64,000 bases of DNA, taken from positions 186,001 to 250,000 of the forward strand of contig JAIRPN010000016.1 of the NCBI GenBank assembly GCA_031256975.1. The letters are read 5' to 3'. A model generated the notes under the pieces. It searched no databases. It had not been told where the DNA came from and saw only the letters and a program-made list of their open reading frames with translations. Positions within the stretch are counted from its first letter, which is position 1; every line of letters starts with the position of its first letter. Made by a program: the position numbers and the translations under genes. The DNA is from Verrucomicrobiales bacterium. GTDB lineage: Bacteria; Verrucomicrobiota; Verrucomicrobiia; Methylacidiphilales; JAAUTS01. Shown here piece by piece: positions 8,580 to 17,540 of this stretch.

Positions 8580-10048
8580 CGCGCGCCTCCGTGCAGGATT
8601 TTGCCCGCCACCTCAACGTCGGAAAAATGATGGAATACGCCGTTGATTTCCTGCGTGGTCTCATGGCCCTTGCCGGCCAGCACAATCAAATCCTCGTCGT
8701 TAGCGCCTTTGATGATTTCGGCAATGGCCTGCGCCCGGTCGAGTTCGACGCGGTAGTTACTGAAATTCGCCACGCCAACCTTCATGTCACGCAGGATCAA
8801 TTCCGGATCCTCGCCGCGCGGATTATCCGCAGTAAACATCACCTCGTCCGCCAATTCGCAGGCCGCCAGCGCCATCAGCGGCCGTTTGGTACGGTCACGA
8901 TCGCCGCCGCAGCCCAGCAGCACCTTGAGCTTGCCCTTGCACAACGGGCGCAGGCTCTGCAGCACATTGCGCACCGCGTCATCCGAGTGGGCATAATCCA
9001 CCAACACGGTGAATTTGCCGCTGTGCGGCACCTTTTGCAAACGCCCCGGCACATAAGGCGCTTCCGGCAGCCAGTTGGCAAGTTCCTCCAGCGTCGCCTC
9101 ACCATTGGCGGACAACGCCGCCAGCGCGGCCAGTGTATTGGAAACATTGTACCTGCCGATCCATGGCGAACGCACCAGCAACGAACCGTTTGGCGTGACA
9201 AATTCAAACGCGCTGCCGCCGGCGTTCAATTGCACGTTTTCCGCGCGGTAAGTCGCCAACGGCGAAAATCCGTAGGTCACGGTCCTGGCGTTTAGCGGCA
9301 CGGCGTCGAGAATCCGCGCGCTGTAGGCATCGTCAAGGTTTACCACCGCCAGCGCCCCCGCGGGCAGGCCGGTGAACAGCTTGCGCTTGGCCAGAAAATA
9401 ATCCTGCATGGTGCCGTGGAAATCAAGGTGGTCGCGGGTCAGATTGGTAAACAGCGCGGTGCGGAATGGTACACCGAACACCCGGTCCAGCTCCAGCGCG
9501 TGCGAGGAAACCTCCATCACCACGGAACAGCAACCGATGTCGCGCATCTCGGCGAACAGGGCCTGCAGGTCGGAACTTTCGGGCGTGGTGCGCGAGGACG
9601 GCAGTTTTTGGTTGCCCGCGCGATATTCCACCGTGCCGAGCAGCCCGCATTTGCGGCCGGACTTTTCCTTGAGATAATGTAGCAGAAAACCGATGGACGA
9701 TTTTCCATTGGTGCCGGTCACCCCGGTCAGCTCCAGCGAACGGGTGGGATAATTGTAAAATCCCGCCGCCATTTGCGCCAAGGCATGGCGGCCGGATTCC
9801 ACCACAAACACCGGGCAGGCAGGCAGCGGGTCCGGCAATTTCTCCACCACCAGCGCCGACGCGCCGCGTTGCACGGCATCGGCCACAAAACGATGCCCGT
9901 CCGATTTGAATCCGCGCCAGGTACAAAACAGCGCGCCCGGTTCCACCTGGCGAGAATTGTACGCTAACCGTGAAATCTCAATCCCGGCGTTGGCGTCGTT
10001 ACGGCAATCCTTCACTTCCAGCAATTGCGTCAGGAGCCCCAGCTTCAT
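8576..10048 (-). CDS. murE: MurE, UDP-MurNAc-L-Ala-D-Glu:meso-diaminopimelate ligase
   Basis: 490 residues. It adds the third stem-peptide residue. The ATP loop GTNGKSS is at 112-118. The substrate-specificity motif DNPRGEDP at 408-415 is the form found in meso-diaminopimelate-adding enzymes rather than the lysine type, so the organism should have DAP-type peptidoglycan. SRLAYNSRQVEPGALF is the usual N-terminal domain. It overlaps ftsI by 4 bp and murF by 4 bp. Confidence 0.96.
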   Translation of the reverse strand: MKLGLLTQLLEVKDCRNDANAGIEISRLAYNSRQVEPGALFCTWRGFKSDGHRFVADAVQRGASALVVEKLPDPLPACPVFVVESGRHALAQMAAGFYNYPTRSLELTGVTGTNGKSSIGFLLHYLKEKSGRKCGLLGTVEYRAGNQKLPSSRTTPESSDLQALFAEMRDIGCCSVVMEVSSHALELDRVFGVPFRTALFTNLTRDHLDFHGTMQDYFLAKRKLFTGLPAGALAVVNLDDAYSARILDAVPLNARTVTYGFSPLATYRAENVQLNAGGSAFEFVTPNGSLLVRSPWIGRYNVSNTLAALAALSANGEATLEELANWLPEAPYVPGRLQKVPHSGKFTVLVDYAHSDDAVRNVLQSLRPLCKGKLKVLLGCGGDRDRTKRPLMALAACELADEVMFTADNPRGEDPELILRDMKVGVANFSNYRVELDRAQAIAEIIKGANDEDLIVLAGKGHETTQEINGVFHHFSDVEVAGKILHGGAR

Positions 10049-11850
10049 GGCTGCTCTCCTTCCTTGGCCTTGGCCAGAATCCTCGGCTGGTCGCCGGAGA
10101 TCATGTTCAATTGCTGCGCCACCTTGGTGGCGATATTGGCGAATGCCGGGCCCGCGACCTTGCCGCCGTACACCTGTCCGCGCGGCTGGTTGACCTGGAT
10201 GGAAATCAGGAACTGCGGATTGTCGGCCGGCACAAAACCAATGAAGGAACTGTAATACGCGCCCTTTTCGTAATCCCTGAGCTTGTTATTGTATTTTTTC
10301 GCCGTGCCGGTTTTGCCTGCGGCCGGAAAACCCTGGACCTTGGCCCCCTCGGCAGTACCCTCGTCGGACACCACGCCCTCCAGCGCCTTGCGGATATCCG
10401 CCGCGATTTGGGGGCTGATGACCTGGCGCACCACTTCCGGCTCAAAATTTTTGACCACCCGGCCGTCCGGCCCGATAATGCTTTTCACAAACAAGGGGCG
10501 GAGCAGTTTGCCGCCATTGGCAACCACGCCCATCGCCATCACCATTTGCAAATTGGTCACGCCGATCTCATAACCAATCGGCACACGGGTCGGGGAAATC
10601 TTGCTCCAGGTTTTCAACGGATGCAGCATGCCGCGCTGCTCACCGGGCAGGGCCATTTTTACCTTGGAACCGGGAAAAATCGAAGCCTGATCTTGCGCAA
10701 AATCGCCGAAGCCCATCAGCCTCGCATAATTGTAAACCCGCTCGGAACCCAGCGCCAGGCCGAGCTTGGCGAAGGCAATGTTGCTCGATTCCGCCAGCGC
10801 CTTGTGCAATGGAATGGTGCCGTTCGGATGCGTGTCGCGCAGCGTGGTGCCCGCATAATAGAATACGCCGTTCTCGCAAAAAATCGGCGTGTCCAGATTG
10901 GCAATGCCTTCATTCAACACCGCGCTGGTGGTGACAATCTTGAACACCGAGCCCGGCTCATAAACATCCGTAATCGAGCAATTGCGCAAGTTGGCGATAT
11001 TCTCCATGGTCTTGCGATCATTCGGATCGTAAGTCGGACGATTGGTCATGCCAAGGATTTCGCCGGTGGATGGCCGGGAAACAATGATGCTCACCGTTTC
11101 CGGCTGGTATTTGGCCATCAACTTGTCAGCTTCCTCCTCAACCGAGTGCTGGATGACCTGATCAATGGTCAATACCACATCGCACCCGTTTTGTGCCGGA
11201 CGATCAGCCATGCGGTAGGCGGGAATTTCCTTGCCGGTCTTATCCAAGACAATTTTCCGTTCACCCGTCAATCCTGCCAGACAATAGTCCAAGGCCCTCT
11301 CAATCCCCGCCACACCCTCCTCGGTATTGATCGGACTTTTCCAATTATCATTCTGTTTTTCCTTTTGATTGGTAAAACCCACCACGTGACTGGCTTCCCA
11401 GCCGTTCGGATAAACCCGCTTCACCCGGTCATTTAAAATCACCGGCCGATATTTCAACGCTCTCAACTGGTCAGCAACCGAGGAATCCAGTTCCGATGCC
11501 ACCAACATGTTGCGCTTGGCCGGGTTGATTTGCGCACGTAGCGCGGCGGGTTGCATGCCGATCAATTGCGCCAATTGATCGAGCTTTGACGGATCTTCCG
11601 TGGCCAGCTTGCCGTCAAGGTACAAGTCCACCACCGGCACGCTCTGGGCAAAAATCCGCTGCTGGCAGTCGAGAATGCGGCCGCGCATGGCCGGAATCGG
11701 GACGACGCGGTACTGCGCGCGCATGGCCTCATCCTGGTATTTATCGTGGCACAACACCTGCAAATAGATCAGGCGCCCCGACACGACGGTGAAACCAATC
11801 GCGAAGAGCACAACCACGGTCAGAGCTCTAACGCGCATCAGGCTGTTCAC
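10045..11850 (-). CDS. ftsI: FtsI/PBP3-type class B penicillin-binding protein
   Basis: 601 residues. A basic N-terminus and one signal-anchor helix (about 8-32) place the rest in the periplasm. The pedestal domain is followed by the transpeptidase domain with all three active-site motifs: SVFK at 301-304, SSN at 355-357 and KTGT at 513-516. Class B PBPs cross-link septal peptidoglycan with FtsW. The ATGA at its start overlaps the ftsL stop by 4 bp; a second Met at residue 5 is also possible. The gene contains none of the exact dispersed motif copies. Confidence 0.95.
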   Translation of the reverse strand: MNSLMRVRALTVVVLFAIGFTVVSGRLIYLQVLCHDKYQDEAMRAQYRVVPIPAMRGRILDCQQRIFAQSVPVVDLYLDGKLATEDPSKLDQLAQLIGMQPAALRAQINPAKRNMLVASELDSSVADQLRALKYRPVILNDRVKRVYPNGWEASHVVGFTNQKEKQNDNWKSPINTEEGVAGIERALDYCLAGLTGERKIVLDKTGKEIPAYRMADRPAQNGCDVVLTIDQVIQHSVEEEADKLMAKYQPETVSIIVSRPSTGEILGMTNRPTYDPNDRKTMENIANLRNCSITDVYEPGSVFKIVTTSAVLNEGIANLDTPIFCENGVFYYAGTTLRDTHPNGTIPLHKALAESSNIAFAKLGLALGSERVYNYARLMGFGDFAQDQASIFPGSKVKMALPGEQRGMLHPLKTWSKISPTRVPIGYEIGVTNLQMVMAMGVVANGGKLLRPLFVKSIIGPDGRVVKNFEPEVVRQVISPQIAADIRKALEGVVSDEGTAEGAKVQGFPAAGKTGTAKKYNNKLRDYEKGAYYSSFIGFVPADNPQFLISIQVNQPRGQVYGGKVAGPAFANIATKVAQQLNMISGDQPRILAKAKEGEQP

Positions 11851-12227
11851 GGATTAACACCTCCAATTGCGCGGGGAGGGTAATCCCGGCCACGGGCCAG
11901 CATTTCGCCGGGCCCCCGGAAACTCTGCGCATCGAGCACCTGCAACTTGTTCAGGTCCACCATGTCGATGTGAAAATAGGCCAGCTGCCGTTGCAGGGCG
12001 TTCGGCGTGGTCAGTCGCTGGCGCTGCAAGGCCAGCATGTCATTGCGCTTTTTGCAGTCCGCCAACACCAGTTCGAGCTTCTTGTTGTCCTTGGCGAGCG
12101 TGTCGATTTTCAACTGCAAAAAGACATACACCAGCCCGAACAGGGTCAAGACAAACACCACCGTGATCAGCTTCCACAATTTGTGGGTCTGCAGGCTGTT
12201 GGCTGATTTGATGCGGTTGCGGCTCAT
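11847..12227 (-). CDS. ftsL: FtsL-like division protein
   Basis: 126 residues: a short basic cytoplasmic N-terminus, one membrane helix (about 19-40) and a periplasmic leucine-rich stretch likely to form a coiled coil (about 40-85). This size and topology, between rsmH and ftsI, is the classic FtsL position. FtsL sequences are poorly conserved, so identification rests mostly on topology and context. It overlaps both rsmH and ftsI by 4 bp. Confidence 0.8.
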   Translation of the reverse strand: MSRNRIKSANSLQTHKLWKLITVVFVLTLFGLVYVFLQLKIDTLAKDNKKLELVLADCKKRNDMLALQRQRLTTPNALQRQLAYFHIDMVDLNKLQVLDAQSFRGPGEMLARGRDYPPRAIGGVNP

Positions 12228-13138
12228 AGGATTTTTTCGGCGACGCGCAGGCGGGCGCTGCGGGCGCGGGGGTTGGCGTTAAGTTCTTCCTCGCCCGGCA
12301 TCCAGCGACCGAGCTTCTTGAAACAATAATCGGGATTCGGCTGGCCGAAGGCGTAGCTGTCACCGCGGATTTCCTCGGTGCTGTGCCTGGCAATGAAATC
12401 TTTCACCATGCGGTCTTCCAACGAATGAAAACTGATCACCCCGAGACGTCCGGATTTTTTCAGCGCCGCCGGGGTTGCCGTTAGCGCCTCGCGCAATACG
12501 CCAAGCTCATCGTTAGCGGCGATACGCAAAGCCTGAAAAGTCTTGGTGGCGGGATGAATCTTCGAACCGCGGCGACCACCAACGGCTTTTTCCACAATCT
12601 CCGCCAACTGCACGGTACGGGTAATTGGTTCTTTGACGCGGGCATGTACGATGGCACGCGCAATACGGCGGGCTTGTGATTCATCACCAAAACGAAAAAT
12701 AATCTCTGCCAATTCCTGCTCGGTGGAATCGGCTACCAGATCAGCGGCGCTAACCGCGCCCTCTTGGTTCATGCGCATGTCAAGCGGGCCGTCCTGCTGG
12801 AAGCTAAAGCCACGCTCCGCAGTGTCCAGTTGGGGAGAAGAAACACCGAGGTCAAAAAGAATGCCGTCAAACGGCCCCAGTTCATCGTTAACCGACGCTA
12901 ATGACGAGAAATTGCCGCGGCGAAAAGTAAATTGTTGCGGAAACTCAGCCGCTAATGACAAGGCGCAGCGTTCCGCCTCGTGGTCCTGGTCAAGTGCGAC
13001 CACCTCGGCGCCGGCAACCAGCATGGCGCGGCTGTGCCCGCCGCGACCAAAAGTCGCATCGAGCATCCGCTTGTTCCTGGCTGGCTGCAACGCTTCCATA
13101 ACTTCCTTCAACAACACCGGTGTGTGACCGCTTTCCAT
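12224..13138 (-). CDS. rsmH: RsmH, 16S rRNA m4C1402 methyltransferase
   Basis: 304 residues. It methylates N4 of C1402 in the decoding centre of 16S rRNA. HTPVLLKEVMEAL at the N-terminus, the SAM-binding motif LDATFGRGGHS (about 26-36), ILFDLGVSSPQLD and the C-terminal LGVISFHSLEDRMVK are family hallmarks. It is the standard dcw neighbour of mraZ. Five dispersed motif copies lie within it (12480-12958), the densest run in the dcw cluster. Confidence 0.96.
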   Translation of the reverse strand: MESGHTPVLLKEVMEALQPARNKRMLDATFGRGGHSRAMLVAGAEVVALDQDHEAERCALSLAAEFPQQFTFRRGNFSSLASVNDELGPFDGILFDLGVSSPQLDTAERGFSFQQDGPLDMRMNQEGAVSAADLVADSTEQELAEIIFRFGDESQARRIARAIVHARVKEPITRTVQLAEIVEKAVGGRRGSKIHPATKTFQALRIAANDELGVLREALTATPAALKKSGRLGVISFHSLEDRMVKDFIARHSTEEIRGDSYAFGQPNPDYCFKKLGRWMPGEEELNANPRARSARLRVAEKIL

Positions 13139-13168
13139 GTATTCGGAATTTCATCCCACCCGGCAAAA

Positions 13169-13357
13169 TCAACTCATCCGGGTGATCGGCGGCCCCTCCG
13201 GCCCTTTTTCACCCGCTTTGTTTTTTTGCAATATGTCCCAACAATGATTGACTTTTTCGCGCAACATCCGGCGGTGGTTCGGAAATTCCGAACGGGCCAA
13301 CAAGTTCATCCTGATGACGCGCCACCGGCACTCCTGCTCCTGCGATATCTGACTCAT
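13169..13357 (-). CDS. Small basic protein between mraZ and rsmH, function unknown
   Basis: 62 residues, rich in Arg and charged residues, no membrane segment. It is likely a real gene: its ATG overlaps the mraZ stop by 4 bp (ATGA) and a strong AGGAGG ribosome-binding site sits in the end of mraZ just before it. It ends 30 bp before rsmH. I do not recognise the family. Its position suggests co-expression with division genes. Confidence 0.6.
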   Translation of the reverse strand: MSQISQEQECRWRVIRMNLLARSEFPNHRRMLREKVNHCWDILQKNKAGEKGPEGPPITRMS

Positions 13358-13800
13358 AATCCGGCCTCCTGTAATACACTATCAACCGTTAATGAACCAA
13401 CTTCCCCGGAGTCCTCATTCCACTTCTCCCGACTCCAAATTTCAAAATGATCGAAACGCCCCACCAGTATCGCGTTCTTGCCGAGCTTGGCGGCGGCGCG
13501 CATGCGCTCGCGGACGGTGATGCGGTTTTGCTGGTCGAGTTCCACGCCCTGGATCTGCGAGGCCAGACGCTCCAGGGCCTTGCGGCGCGGGTCGCCGACC
13601 GGGGCGGAGGCGAGCGTCCTCATTTTTTCCCCTAACCAGCTGCCAGGGTAAACCTTGAGGCAACCGGCCTCGGGCGGCATCACGTAAAGACGGGTTTCAA
13701 AACCCTCGCCGCGCCATTCCTTGGGCACGGTGATGCGACCCTTTTCGTCAAAGGCATGCTCAAACGTATCGGTGTAAACCAATTTCAACGGATCGCTCAT
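13354..13800 (-). CDS. mraZ: MraZ, dcw-cluster transcriptional regulator
   Basis: 148 residues from the ATG at 13800 (MSDPLKLVYTDTFEHAFDEKGR). MraZ has two AbrB/SpoVT-like halves; the first shows DEKGRITVPKEWR and the second LDQQNRITVRERMR, the paired DxxxRxxxP-type loops of the family. MraZ binds repeats in its own promoter and controls the dcw operon. A longer frame to 13860 adds 20 residues that cover the predicted promoter, so the shorter start is chosen. Confidence 0.93.
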   Translation of the reverse strand: MSDPLKLVYTDTFEHAFDEKGRITVPKEWRGEGFETRLYVMPPEAGCLKVYPGSWLGEKMRTLASAPVGDPRRKALERLASQIQGVELDQQNRITVRERMRAAAKLGKNAILVGRFDHFEIWSREKWNEDSGEVGSLTVDSVLQEAGL

Positions 13801-13831
13801 TGTGGTAATTCCCAACTTATCGAGGCATTTC

Positions 13832-13877
13832 CCGCCACGACGCCCCCTTTTAAACCACAATCCCCCACCAACGTCAA
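13832..13877 (-). promoter_or_regulatory. mraZ/dcw promoter with 10-bp-spaced MraZ-type repeats
   Basis: Reading the minus strand, TTGACG (13872-13877) and TTTAAA (13849-13854) are separated by exactly 17 bp, a plausible sigma-70-type promoter with a start near 13842 and a 40-base leader. Between and beyond the boxes, G-rich units recur every 10 bp: GTGG, GTGG, AGGG, GTGG. MraZ of other bacteria binds TGGG-like direct repeats at 10-bp spacing upstream of mraZ. Overlap with the -35/-10 spacer fits autorepression. Confidence 0.62.
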
Positions 13878-14021
13878 TTTTTATCGAAACTTTTTGTACA
13901 TAAACGGATTACGCAAAATTTGACCCCTCCGGCGCTTTGGACAAAAAAACCTATTATTCGCAGCCCTGACTCATTTCATTGTTAGCCTTTTTTATTTTTT
14001 CCGCTTTACTTCCCTTCATCG

Positions 14022-15353
14022 ATGAAAGAGGACGTTTTTGCAGGGGCAGCGCTATTCGTACCACCACAACCGCAATCGCTGGCGACATTGGACATTGATC
14101 CGACGGTAATCGAGGGATTGATCCTGAAAGCTTTGTCCAGCCGCAGCGCCATGGTCGCCGGAACCATTGCCGATGAGCTCAACCTGCCCTATTTCAACAT
14201 TATCGAACCCATGCTGGACAAGCTGCGGGAAGCCAAGTTGATCGAGGTTTTGCGCGGCGACATGCAGTCGATTTCCTACCTGATCGCCGCCACAGATGCC
14301 GGTCGCGACCGCGCCGCGCAGTACCACGAACAAAACACTTACAGCGGCCCGGCACCAGTGTCGATCGAGCGCTACCTCGAGGCCATCCGCATCCAGACCA
14401 TCCGCAATATCCAGGTCAACCAGCGCCGCCTCACCAATGCCTTCCAGGACTTGGTCTTCGACGCTGAAATCCTGCGCCAAATCGGCCCCGCCACCAATTC
14501 CGGTCAATCGATTTTCCTGTACGGCCCTCCTGGCAATGGCAAAACCTCGATTTCCGAACGTATCGTCGCGGCTTTCGGCGGATCCATCTTTATCCCCTAT
14601 TGCATCGAGGCCAACGGCGCGATTATCCGGCTTTTTGACGACTTTAACCATAAACCCACCACGCCCGAGGAAGACTCGCGCCTCAATGGACCTTACGACA
14701 AACGCTGGCGCCTCATCAAACGACCCGTCATTATCGTCGGCGGCGAATTGAACATGGCGTCGCTGGATTTGATCTGGAGCGATGAAACCCGTTTTTACGA
14801 AGCCCCGTTCCAAATGAAGGCTAACGGCGGTTGTTTCATGATCGACGACTTTGGCCGCCAGCGCATGAATCCCAAGGATTTGCTCAACCGCTGGATCGTG
14901 CCCTTGGAAAAGAAAATCGACTACCTCACCCTGCACACTGGCATCAAGATCGCCGTGCCGTTCGACGTATTATTGGTCGTCTCCACCAATCTCGATCCCC
15001 GCGACCTGGTTGACGAAGCTTTCCTGCGCCGCTTGCGCTACAAGATTCCGATCAATAATCCAAGCGAGGAAAACTTCAAGCGCATCTGGAAACTGGTTTC
15101 CGAGGCACGCGGCGTCCCCTACAGCGACGAGGTGGTGGAATATTTCATCCTCCGCCACATGAAACCGAAGGGACGCCCCTTGCGCGGCTGTATTCCGCGC
15201 GACATCTTGGAACTGGTGCTGGATTCCTGCCGCTACAACCAAAGCCCGGTCACCGTTTCCCCGCAACTGCTCGACGACGCGGCGGAGGCCTATTTTGTCG
15301 ATCTGGGCGAAAAACTGGCCGCCAATGAACGGTACCAAAGCTTCACCCAATAA
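14022..15353 (+). CDS. AAA ATPase with N-terminal winged-helix-like domain, function unknown
   Basis: 443 residues. Residues about 25-110 look like a winged-helix module. The AAA core follows: Walker A GPPGNGKTS (168-176), Walker B-like FMIDDFG (272-278), sensor STN (321-323) and an Arg-rich finger region (FLRRLR, about 334-339). A C-terminal helical lid ends the protein. No partner domain or membrane segment is visible. It is transcribed away from mraZ from a 220-bp intergenic region. I do not know its substrate. No dispersed motif copies occur in it. Confidence 0.8.
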   Translation: MKEDVFAGAALFVPPQPQSLATLDIDPTVIEGLILKALSSRSAMVAGTIADELNLPYFNIIEPMLDKLREAKLIEVLRGDMQSISYLIAATDAGRDRAAQYHEQNTYSGPAPVSIERYLEAIRIQTIRNIQVNQRRLTNAFQDLVFDAEILRQIGPATNSGQSIFLYGPPGNGKTSISERIVAAFGGSIFIPYCIEANGAIIRLFDDFNHKPTTPEEDSRLNGPYDKRWRLIKRPVIIVGGELNMASLDLIWSDETRFYEAPFQMKANGGCFMIDDFGRQRMNPKDLLNRWIVPLEKKIDYLTLHTGIKIAVPFDVLLVVSTNLDPRDLVDEAFLRRLRYKIPINNPSEENFKRIWKLVSEARGVPYSDEVVEYFILRHMKPKGRPLRGCIPRDILELVLDSCRYNQSPVTVSPQLLDDAAEAYFVDLGEKLAANERYQSFTQ

Positions 15354-15424
15354 TCCCGTTTCGCCATTAGCCCCAAACTTTGCGCTTGTCTAAGCGGCAA
15401 AGCTTTTCCATGCTGTTTTCCCCT

Positions 15425-16054
15425 ATGGCAGAAGAAAGCAACAATTCATTCAACGACCAGCCTGTTCTCATCGAGGACAACAGCATGGCGCAAATCGCCC
15501 GTAACGTCATCATTGGCGCCTTAGTCGTCGTCATTGCGGTGGTCGCGACCGTTGTTTACCTGAACAAAAAACAAAACACCGAGGAAGCCGCCTCCGCCGC
15601 GCTGGCCGAAGCCAAGGGTCCGGAACAAATCCAAAAGGTTGCCGACCAATATCCCCGGACTTCTGCCGGTGCCTCGGCCCTGTTGCTGGTCGCCGCCACC
15701 AAGCAGGAAAAACAGGACTTCGCCGCTGCCGCCGATTTGTACGCCCGTTATTTGAAGGATCATCCGAAGACCCCGTTTTCCCCCGCCGCCGAATTCGCCA
15801 AGGCCCAGTGCCTGGATGCCGCCGGGAAAAAAGCCGAGGCCCAGTCCGAATACGTCTCCATTCTCGAAACCAAGCCCACCAGCCCCTACGCGGGCGGGGC
15901 GGCTGTCGCGCTGGCAAAGATCTACCGGGCCGACAATAACCAGCGCGCCGCCGAACAGACCCTGACCACTTTCCTGTCGAACGACCTCAACAGCAGCTTC
16001 CAGGCCGAAGCCAGTCGCCTGTTGGTCGAATTGCAACAGAACGCGAAAAAATAA
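15425..16054 (+). CDS. Membrane-anchored TPR-like (YfgM/tol-pal-type) protein
   Basis: 209 residues from the ATG at 15425. A cytoplasmic N-terminus, one membrane helix (about 27-48) and a periplasmic alanine-rich helical part with three or four TPR-like repeats (AADLYARYLKDHPKTPFSPAA, YAGGAAVALAKIYR). This resembles YfgM/TPR_21-type anchors that act with the secretion translocon or envelope chaperones. The exact role is inference. Upstream in-frame ATGs at 15380 and 15410 are possible but add a non-hydrophobic, unconserved-looking stretch. Confidence 0.7.
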   Translation: MAEESNNSFNDQPVLIEDNSMAQIARNVIIGALVVVIAVVATVVYLNKKQNTEEAASAALAEAKGPEQIQKVADQYPRTSAGASALLLVAATKQEKQDFAAAADLYARYLKDHPKTPFSPAAEFAKAQCLDAAGKKAEAQSEYVSILETKPTSPYAGGAAVALAKIYRADNNQRAAEQTLTTFLSNDLNSSFQAEASRLLVELQQNAKK

Positions 16055-16111
16055 GGCGCCGGATGATTTTTTAACCACGCGCCAATACTGCTGGATTGCT
16101 GGTTTTAAAAT

Positions 16112-16543
16112 ATGACGCCCGCCCTGTTCATCTCCGATTCCGCCGAGGAAACCCGCGCCCATGCGGCGCACTTTGCCGTTGGCGCCGTTGCCGGGATGAT
16201 CCTGCGGCTGCACGGTGATCTTGGCGCCGGGAAAACCACCTGGATGCAGGGCTTTGTCGCGGGACTAAAATCCGCCGACGAGGTCACCAGCCCGACCTTC
16301 TCGCTGTTGCACGAATACCGCGGCGGCAAGCTGCCGGTGTTCCATTGGGATTTGTATCGTCTTGGTCCCGGGACTGATTGGGATTTGCTCGATCTGCCCG
16401 AACATCTGCCAAGCAAGGACGGCGTCACCGTCATCGAGTGGTCGGAACGCTATCCCGGTCCCTGGCCGGACGGCAACTGCTGGGATATCCAGATCAATAT
16501 AGACGCCAACGACCGGCGTGAAATCAGGATCAGTAAACCATGA
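16112..16543 (+). CDS. tsaE: TsaE, tRNA t6A biosynthesis ATPase
   Basis: 143 residues. The P-loop GDLGAGKTTW (about 35-44), SPTFSLLHEY and HWDLYRL and the acidic IEWSERYP motif are TsaE hallmarks. TsaE drives the TsaB-TsaD complex that makes the t6A37 modification on ANN-decoding tRNAs. It overlaps tsaB by 4 bp. tsaD lies on the other strand about 10 kb away (26296-27300). Confidence 0.95.
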   Translation: MTPALFISDSAEETRAHAAHFAVGAVAGMILRLHGDLGAGKTTWMQGFVAGLKSADEVTSPTFSLLHEYRGGKLPVFHWDLYRLGPGTDWDLLDLPEHLPSKDGVTVIEWSERYPGPWPDGNCWDIQINIDANDRREIRISKP

Positions 16544-17118
16544 GCAAACTGCTGGTCATTGACACCTCCTCCGCCAAGGGCAGCTGGGCCTTGTTCACCA
16601 ACGGCCAGTGTGTCCACCGGGATTCCTTCGACGGCCGCGCTTCCGGCAGCCTCGCCCCCAGCCTATTGGCGCTTGGCGGGGAATTGCAGGGAATTGAAAA
16701 ACTGGTGGTTGGCGTCGGCCCGGGCTCCTTTAGCGGCATCCGCGTCGGCATCGCTTCCGCGCAGGGACTCGCCGCGGTGCTGAATTGCCCGATCATGCCT
16801 GCCCGCAGTACACACGCACTGGCTTGGAAATTTCGCCATGAGACGGACCTTGGCATCTTTGCCGACGCCCGCCGCCAGCAATTTTTCCATACCGCCTACG
16901 CTAATGGCCAACTGGCCACACCCACTCATCTGATCACCGGTGATGAACTCGGCCGATTGGTCAAACAACACCGCCTCGCCATTAGCGTCGAACCCATCCC
17001 GCAAATCAGCCAAGTGGAATATCCCGACGCTGAAGACCTCGGCCACGCCTACTTGAATTTCCCGGCTGAGAAAGAATTGGCTCTCGAGCCGATTTATTTG
17101 CACGGCGCGGTAAAATAA
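16540..17118 (+). CDS. tsaB: TsaB, t6A complex scaffold
   Basis: 192 residues. An ASKHA-fold protein with LLVIDTSSAKGSWAL at the N-terminus and VVGVGPGSFSGIRVGIASAQGLA near 55-75, typical of TsaB. It dimerises with TsaD for threonylcarbamoyl transfer to tRNA. Slightly short for the family, whose variable C-terminus is often longer. It ends 5 bp from the convergent MauE-like gene, so the two transcripts must end head-on. Confidence 0.92.
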   Translation: MSKLLVIDTSSAKGSWALFTNGQCVHRDSFDGRASGSLAPSLLALGGELQGIEKLVVGVGPGSFSGIRVGIASAQGLAAVLNCPIMPARSTHALAWKFRHETDLGIFADARRQQFFHTAYANGQLATPTHLITGDELGRLVKQHRLAISVEPIPQISQVEYPDAEDLGHAYLNFPAEKELALEPIYLHGAVK

Positions 17119-17123
17119 TACCG

Positions 17124-17540
17124 TCAATCGCGAGCCCGCCGCGCGCTGCCGCACAAGGCCCAGCTTCCCACCGCCAAAATCACCACATTGCGCAACAACG
17201 CCGCCGGCATGGAGAAGTGCAGGACATCGCCAAAACAACCGCAGGAAACATTTAATCCGCGCAACCAGGCCCAGGTGATCACCAGGCTAAACAGGATGGT
17301 TAGCGGCAAAATCCCCAGCCATGCCGCCGTGCGCCAGTTTTTAAACCACAACGCCACCCCCAACAAGATCTCCAGTATCGGCAGCCAAAGCGCCAGCCAC
17401 GGAAACAGCCCGGCAACGGGCAACCGCAGGGCATGCAATTGCGCCACCAGATTTTCCGGGCTTGCAAATTTGGACATCCCCGCAACGATGAATACCAGCG
17501 ACACCAACGCTGTTAGCAACCACAGCAGCCATTTTTTCAC
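17124..17540 (-). CDS. MauE/DoxX-like membrane protein
   Basis: 138 residues with four hydrophobic helices and the motif CGCFG (about 103-107), typical of MauE-type proteins. In methylotrophs MauE supports disulfide formation in methylamine dehydrogenase; related proteins occur widely with thiol-redox partners. It overlaps the rhodanese gene by 4 bp and follows a copper-type P-ATPase, so it likely belongs to a metal/thiol homeostasis operon. Confidence 0.75.
   Translation of the reverse strand: MKKWLLWLLTALVSLVFIVAGMSKFASPENLVAQLHALRLPVAGLFPWLALWLPILEILLGVALWFKNWRTAAWLGILPLTILFSLVITWAWLRGLNVSCGCFGDVLHFSMPAALLRNVVILAVGSWALCGSARRARD

Noticed and set aside
9970-11436. 488-residue open frame opposite ftsI
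   Set aside because: Shadow of murE/ftsI coding sequence; those proteins have all their catalytic motifs.
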